Positions 1-3,574 of a stretch of DNA of 6,220 bases are shown here, one piece after another. Numbering within the stretch: position 1 is the stretch's first letter; each line of letters opens with the position of its first letter. The stretch comes from an uncultured Aquimonas sp. (GTDB lineage: Bacteria; Pseudomonadota; Gammaproteobacteria; Xanthomonadales; Xanthomonadaceae), in NCBI GenBank assembly GCA_946481615.1, contig CAMLOR010000204.1, positions 1 through 6,220 of the forward strand, in the 5' to 3' direction. The notes beneath the pieces are model-generated. The model had not been told where the DNA came from. It saw only the letters and a list, made by a program, of their open reading frames with translations, and ran no database searches. The translations under genes and the position numbers were made by a program.

Positions 1-91
1 GTCGTCGGAGGGAAACCCGGCGCGCCCGTGGGGGGCTGGCGGCCACCGAACGTCTGGCTCTTCGAGAGCGCAAGGACAGGCAGGTCGCGAC

Positions 92-760
92 ATGCGTGCG
101 AATCCGATGCAACAGGTGTGGTGGGACGCGACGCCGACGCGCCGTTCGCGCCGCGCCGTCCTGCTCGCGGCGCTCAGTCTCGGGATCCTCTGGTGGCTCG
201 CGATGCGCCGCGTGCGCGAGGTGGCGAAGCTCGCGCGCAGCGAAGCGCCGCTCGACGCCGCCCTGATGGTGCCGGCCTTCGGGCTGGACGGCGGAGAGAT
301 CTCGGCCGAATACGGCCGCCGCCTGCAGCGCGTCACGCGCCTGTGCCGCGAAGCCTCGGAACGCCGCCTGCTGCTCACCGGCCGCTCGAAGGAGGCCGCC
401 GCGCGTGGCGAATCGGCGGCGGGCTGGCGCTGGATGCGCGAATTCGGGCTGTGTCCTCAGGCCGTCGTCTCGCTCGACGAGAACGAGGGCGATACCGAGG
501 ACGACCTGCGCCACGCCGCCGCCCGCATCGTGCCGGGTCAGCGGGTGGCCATCGTCAGCAACCGCTATCATCTGGCGCGCTGCGGCGTGCTGGCGCGGCG
601 CCTGGGGCTGGACTGGTCGCTGTGCGCGGCCGAATCGGCCTGGCGAGGCGGCCTGTGCTGCCAGTTCGCGGTGGCGCGCGAAGCCCTCGCGCTGCTGGCG
701 CTGTGCGGCTGGCGCGCCGCCTTCCTCGATCCTCCCCTGTTGCCGGAACACGATAGATGA
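92..760 (+). CDS. DUF218 (SanA/ElyC/YdcF-type) membrane-anchored protein
   Basis: A 222-residue protein with one N-terminal hydrophobic segment (about residues 22-38, ending W-W-L-A-M) flanked by arginines, then a soluble domain. The domain looks like DUF218: a buried strand with A-L-M-V-P-A-F-G at 57-64, L-L-L-T-G-R at 93-98, the acidic [10 protein letters not shown] stretch at 129-138, and V-S-N-R-Y-H-L-A-R at 155-163, the family's 'T/S-x-x-Y-H-x-x-R' signature. Family members such as SanA and ElyC are inner-membrane proteins linked to envelope integrity; their biochemical activity is not settled, so I assign no reaction. The length fits SanA (about 240). I chose ATG 92, with a weak CAGG 7 bases upstream; the frame is open to base 1, so a longer protein or an upstream start cannot be excluded. 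The stop overlaps the hemF start, which suggests one operon. Confidence 0.82.
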   Translation: MRANPMQQVWWDATPTRRSRRAVLLAALSLGILWWLAMRRVREVAKLARSEAPLDAALMVPAFGLDGGEISAEYGRRLQRVTRLCREASERRLLLTGRSKEAAARGESAAGWRWMREFGLCPQAVVSLDENEGDTEDDLRHAAARIVPGQRVAIVSNRYHLARCGVLARRLGLDWSLCAAESAWRGGLCCQFAVAREALALLALCGWRAAFLDPPLLPEHDR

Positions 761-1656
761 CGCAGCCCGAGTCCGTTGCCGCCTTCCTGCGCAGCCTGCA
801 GGACCGCATCTGCAACGAACTCGAAGGCGTCGACGGCGAAGGGCGGTTCCTCGAAGACACCTGGACGCGCGCCGAAGGCGGCGGCGGCCGTTCGCGCGTG
901 ATGAAGGAAGGCGCGGTCTTCGAACAGGCCGGCATCGGCTTCTCCGAGGTGCAGGGCGCCACGCTGCCGCCCTCGGCCACCGCGCACCGTCCCGAACTCG
1001 CCGGCGCGCCGTGGCGCGCGCTGGGCGTGTCGCTCGTGTTCCATCCACGCAATCCCTACGTGCCGACCACGCACATGAACGTGCGCTTCTTCGAGGCGCG
1101 GCCGAAGGATCGCGAGCCCGTGTGGTGGTTCGGTGGCGGCTTCGACCTCACGCCGTTCTATCCCTTCGACGAGGACGTGCTGCACTGGCATCGCATCGCG
1201 CAGCGCGTCGCAGGCGTGCACTACGCCGCGCACAAGAAATGGTGCGACGACTACTTCCATCTGAAGCACCGCGGCGAGACGCGCGGTGTCGGCGGCCTGT
1301 TCTTCGACGACTTCACGCAAGGCGGCTTCGAGGCCGCGTTCGCTTACCAGCGCGCGACAGGCGAAGGCTTCCTCGAGGCGTACCTGCCCATCGTGCAGCG
1401 GCGCCGCGATACGCCGCATGGGGAACGCGAGCGCGAGTTCCAGCTCTACCGCCGCGGACGCTACGTCGAATTCAACCTGGTATGGGACCGCGGCACGCTG
1501 TTCGGCCTGCAGTCGGGCGGGCGCACCGAGTCCATCCTCATGAGCCTGCCGCCGCGCGTGCGCTTCGAATACGGCTACGCTCCGGAACCCGGCAGCGCCG
1601 AAGCGCGGCTGCAGGACTACCTGCGGCCGCGCGATTGGCTGACGGAGTTGCCGTAG
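757..1656 (+). CDS. hemF: Aerobic (oxygen-dependent) coproporphyrinogen III oxidase HemF
   Basis: HemF catalyses the O2-dependent oxidative decarboxylation of two propionates of coproporphyrinogen III, giving protoporphyrinogen IX, late in haem synthesis; it is a cytosolic homodimer. At 299 residues it equals E. coli HemF in length. Visible signatures are G-G-G-G-R-S-R-V at 41-48, the [11 protein letters not shown] block at 73-83, [12 protein letters not shown] at 123-134, K-W-C-D-D-Y-F near 161-167, G-G-L-F-F-D-D at 179-185, and the [12 protein letters not shown] block at 236-247. The four histidines needed in E. coli HemF (H96, H106, H145, H175) are present as H96, H106, H145 and H171; the shift comes from a four-residue deletion between the last two. 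The ATG overlaps the stop of the DUF218 gene as ATGA, and a GGAA (745-748) lies 8 bases upstream. It converges on the next gene with a six-base gap. Confidence 0.97.
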   Translation: MTQPESVAAFLRSLQDRICNELEGVDGEGRFLEDTWTRAEGGGGRSRVMKEGAVFEQAGIGFSEVQGATLPPSATAHRPELAGAPWRALGVSLVFHPRNPYVPTTHMNVRFFEARPKDREPVWWFGGGFDLTPFYPFDEDVLHWHRIAQRVAGVHYAAHKKWCDDYFHLKHRGETRGVGGLFFDDFTQGGFEAAFAYQRATGEGFLEAYLPIVQRRRDTPHGEREREFQLYRRGRYVEFNLVWDRGTLFGLQSGGRTESILMSLPPRVRFEYGYAPEPGSAEARLQDYLRPRDWLTELP

Positions 1657-1662
1657 CGCTGA

Positions 1663-3174
1663 TTACGGCGCGCGGTCGGCTCGTTCGAAGACGTAACCGG
1701 CGCTGTCGCCCACGCCGGCCCCGATCAGGAACAGCTTGAGCGGGCGCGGCAGCCACGGATGCAGCGGTTCGCCGTATTCGAGGCGGCCGCTGCCGACCAC
1801 GCGCGTGCCGTACGCCATGCGTGCATCGAAGTCGAACGAATGGCGGGCGGGGTCGAGACGCTCGATGCGGCCGCTGAAGGCGACTCGCCCGAACTCGATC
1901 GCTTCGTAACTCAGATCGGCGTGCACGTCGATGCGCTTGAAGCAGACGAATCCCGAGCATTTGTCTTCGCCGTAGCTGCCGGGCAGCAATGTGGCCAGCT
2001 CGCCCTGCGGCACCTGGCCGCCGTCCTGGGCGTAGGCATCGAGCACGGCTTCGGCCTGGCGGCCGCTGCCGTCCTGCATGGCGATCACGAGACGGCCCGC
2101 GCCATCGCGGCGCAGCGGTCCTTCGATCACGGCGCCGAACCGCGCTTCGGGATAGCTGCCACCGCTGCGTCGCAGCTGGAGCCATGGCTCGCCGTTGCGT
2201 TCGATGAAGATGCCGCGATAGAAGCCCGAGTAGAACACCCACGCGTAGACCTCGTCGCGCGAATTCACGAAGACATCGACGAATTCGTGACCGGGACCGA
2301 CGGTGCCGGTCTCGACGCGGCCGCTGTAACGATCGCCGAACCATGCGGGCCGCGCAGCCGGGATATCGCAGTTCACGCCTTGCGGGATGGTGAGGCGGGA
2401 AAGCGCGAAACTGCCACCGCCGGAGGTCGTGTCGTAGGCGAATACCGCGTGCCTGCAATCGGAGAATTCGAGCGAGACGCTGCCGATTTCGGTGACGCCC
2501 AGATCGGCATGCGCGAAGCTGCCGAAGCGCATCCCGCGCGGCGCATAGGCGCGTCCGGCGAGTCGCCGGCCCTGGCCCGAGGCTTCGATGTACACCTGCA
2601 TCGGCTGGCCGGCAGCGTCGTACGTGTACCAGTACACGAGCGCCGAGCCCGGCGCGACGACGTCGACGTTGATGCTGGCACCTTGCAGCTGGGAATGATG
2701 CCAGGTGCCTTCGAACGCACCGAGCGGGCCAGGATCGTGCGGCGTGCAACCGCCCGTCAGCGGGCGCAATGGCGTGCTGCCGTTGCCGAACGCGTGGCCA
2801 CCGTCGGCGACGTTCGAATTCCACGAAAGTGTCGCGTCATCGCAATCGCCGGGCGTGAAGCTCAGCGTGCCCCACGGCTCGAACACGAGTTCGCGTGGAT
2901 CGAAATCGTTGAAGCGAGGGCCGTAGGGCGCGTATGCGGTGCCGACGAAGGCGCCGTTCTCGCGGCGAGCTTCCGCATATACCGGCATCGAATTACCGGC
3001 GAAGTCGTAGGTGAACCAGAGCAACAGCGCGGCATCGTCCGAGAGCCGATCCACGGCAAGGCCGTGACCGGACTGCGCGGGGTTGTACCAACTGCCGGAC
3101 TGCGCGAACGCAAGCGTGGGCACCGAGAAAACGAGCGCCAGGCAGGCGCGACGGAATGCAATGAGGATGTTCAT
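1663..3174 (-). CDS. Exported protein with two tandem GxWYNP/SGxG repeats, function unknown
   Basis: A 503-residue protein starting M-N-I-L-I-A-F-R-R, with a classical Sec signal peptide (basic R8-R9, hydrophobic core 10-22, likely cleavage A-F-A|Q at 24/25). The mature part opens with two homologous units. Unit 1 (about 27-143) has G-S-W-Y-N-P, W-F-T-Y-D-x-A-G, Y-A-P-x-G-x-R-F and a Cys pair C111/C143. Unit 2 (about 157-269) has G-T-W-H-H-S, W-Y-T-Y-D-A-A-G, Y-A-P-R-G-M-R-F and C240/C269. Such repeats are common in secreted proteins of Lysobacter/Dokdonella-like bacteria and have no defined function. Residues 270-503 are not a clear third copy: they carry W-V-F-Y-S-G-F-Y-R-G (312-321), a close Cys pair C406/C411 and an unassigned tail. 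I chose ATG 3174 because the signal peptide begins there; no good Shine-Dalgarno precedes it. An in-frame ATG at 3246 would sit inside the upstream terminator hairpin and bury the signal peptide. Confidence 0.85.
   Translation of the reverse strand: MNILIAFRRACLALVFSVPTLAFAQSGSWYNPAQSGHGLAVDRLSDDAALLLWFTYDFAGNSMPVYAEARRENGAFVGTAYAPYGPRFNDFDPRELVFEPWGTLSFTPGDCDDATLSWNSNVADGGHAFGNGSTPLRPLTGGCTPHDPGPLGAFEGTWHHSQLQGASINVDVVAPGSALVYWYTYDAAGQPMQVYIEASGQGRRLAGRAYAPRGMRFGSFAHADLGVTEIGSVSLEFSDCRHAVFAYDTTSGGGSFALSRLTIPQGVNCDIPAARPAWFGDRYSGRVETGTVGPGHEFVDVFVNSRDEVYAWVFYSGFYRGIFIERNGEPWLQLRRSGGSYPEARFGAVIEGPLRRDGAGRLVIAMQDGSGRQAEAVLDAYAQDGGQVPQGELATLLPGSYGEDKCSGFVCFKRIDVHADLSYEAIEFGRVAFSGRIERLDPARHSFDFDARMAYGTRVVGSGRLEYGEPLHPWLPRPLKLFLIGAGVGDSAGYVFERADRAP
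2368..3096 (-). repeat. Two tandem protein-level repeats within the exported protein
   Basis: Unit 1 is encoded at about 3096-2746 and unit 2 at about 2706-2368, each some 113-117 residues long. They align by the order of shared elements: G-[ST]-W at the start, then W-[FY]-T-Y-D-x-A-G-x-x-M, Y-A-P-x-G-x-R-F, a G-[ST]-[LV]-S-[LF] strand, a D-C at the centre of the second half, and L-[RS]-x-L-T leading to a closing Cys. The conserved Cys pair in each unit suggests a disulfide after export. The identity is clear in protein but not in DNA, so the duplication is old. Confidence 0.7.
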
Positions 3175-3230
3175 GGTGCTGCGGAGACGCGCACGCCATG
3201 CGCATCCCCCAGCAGGTTTTCCGACCGCAC

Positions 3231-3270
3231 AAAAGAAAAGCCCCACAAGCTAGGGGGGAGCTTGTGGGGC
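3231..3270 (-). terminator. Rho-independent terminator of the sX13-like RNA
   Basis: Stem GCCCCACAAGCT (3270-3259) pairs perfectly with its complement (3251-3240) across a seven-base loop (3258-3252). On the minus strand the tract TTTTCTTTT (3239-3231) follows directly. The orientation is unambiguous, because the plus strand has no T-run after the stem. It also serves as the third C-rich loop of the sRNA and would stop any polA read-through before the exported-protein gene, whose start is 57 bases further on. Confidence 0.92.
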
Positions 3271-3350
3271 GGGGTCGGAAGCGGGCTTGGGGAGAGACCG
3301 GCTTCCGACTGGTTCGAATCGAAGGGGGGTCGATTCGAACCGCGGGTGGC
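3231..3350 (-). ncRNA. sX13: sX13-like trans-acting small RNA with three C-rich hairpin loops
   Basis: Read on the minus strand, three hairpins follow one another. Hairpin 1 (3341-3311) has a perfect 12-bp stem, GGTTCGAATCGA with its complement, and loop CCCCCCT. Hairpin 2 (3309-3274) has a 9-bp stem, GTCGGAAGC/GCTTCCGAC, and an 18-nt loop containing TCTCCCC. Hairpin 3 (3270-3240) has a perfect 12-bp stem, loop CCCCCCT, and is followed by TTTTCTTTT. From recall of the published Xanthomonas work, sX13 is an RNA of about 115 nt encoded between polA and a hypothetical gene, with three C-rich loops that pair with G-rich motifs near mRNA start sites. Size, fold, loops and position all agree here. 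The 3' end is fixed by the U-tract; the 5' end is not visible, and 3350 is an estimate (a small GGTGG/CCACC hairpin at 3345-3362 may lie inside or just upstream). I cannot test sequence identity with the Xanthomonas RNA. Confidence 0.8.
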
Positions 3351-3370
3351 GTTGCGTCCACCGTGTGCAC

Positions 3371-3450
3371 AGATTACGGATTCAGGCTGAAAGTTCCGTG
3401 AGCAGTTTCGTAAATAAACCGATAAGTTCAGAAACCATTCAGTCCAAAAA
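3371..3450 (-). promoter_or_regulatory. Low-GC stretch, probable promoter region of the sX13-like RNA
   Basis: By hand count these 80 bases are about 39% G+C, far below the surrounding coding DNA. They lie directly upstream of the hairpin cluster in the minus direction, which fits a promoter. The best -10-like hexamer is TAATCT (minus strand, 3376-3371), which would place a start near 3364; no good TTGACA-like box lies 16-18 bases before it. A TTGGAC at 3447-3442 could be a -35 for an earlier start near 3410. An 11-base dyad, TTCAG-C-CTGAA (3391-3381), overlaps the spacer and could be an operator. The region is plausible; the exact boxes are not established. Confidence 0.35.
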
Positions 3451-3470
3451 TCCGGACTGCGGGCATCCGG
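3446..3470 (-). terminator. Candidate polA terminator
   Basis: On the minus strand CCGGAT (3470-3465) pairs with GTCCGG (3457-3452), including one G-U pair, around the seven-base loop GCCCGCA, and is followed by ATTTTT (3451-3446). It lies about 105 bases downstream of the polA stop and would end the polA transcript before the sRNA promoter region. The stem is short (six pairs). Two other hairpins compete for the same bases, GGGCAT/ATGCCC at 3461-3480 and CAGTCC/GGACTG at 3440-3459, so its efficiency is uncertain. Confidence 0.4.
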
Positions 3471-3574
3471 GTGCATGCCCATAGCATCGATGCGTCAGCG
3501 GGAAGAAACGTTTCATCCGGACACGCTCGTCTCGTCGCGAAATGGGGGCGGTCCACCCCGCTTCAAGGCCCGGA

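Noticed and set aside
1..91. Tail of an upstream gene
   Set aside because: All six frames are open and none shows a recognisable protein end or a stop, so no gene can be assigned.
28..756. Plus-strand frame starting at GTG 28 over the DUF218 gene
   Set aside because: The translation is arginine/alanine/proline-rich with no domain; the overlapping frame has a membrane anchor and DUF218 motifs and joins hemF by ATGA.
3311..3341. GGTTCGAATC resembling the T-arm of a tRNA, hence a tRNA remnant or att site
   Set aside because: The motif occurs on both strands because it is the arm of a perfect 12-bp hairpin; no acceptor, D or anticodon arm surrounds it and no integrase or direct repeat is present.
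3240..3341. Hairpin series as a CRISPR or REP-type repeat array
   Set aside because: The stems differ from one another, there are no spacers of equal length, and the terminator and loop pattern fit a single small RNA.
1759..3390. 543-codon open frame on the plus strand
   Set aside because: It is antisense to the exported-protein gene, whose frame has a signal peptide, repeats and paired cysteines. The antisense product has no recognisable domain, and long shadow frames are expected at this G+C.
3484..3493. Palindrome GCATCGATGC as an operator
   Set aside because: An isolated ten-base palindrome with no promoter element beside it and no matching regulator known to me.
3545..3559. Hairpin GGGGTG/CGCCCC just after the polA stop as the polA terminator
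   Set aside because: The loop is only three bases, one pair is G-U, and only TTT follows after a CA; the 3446-3470 structure is a better candidate.
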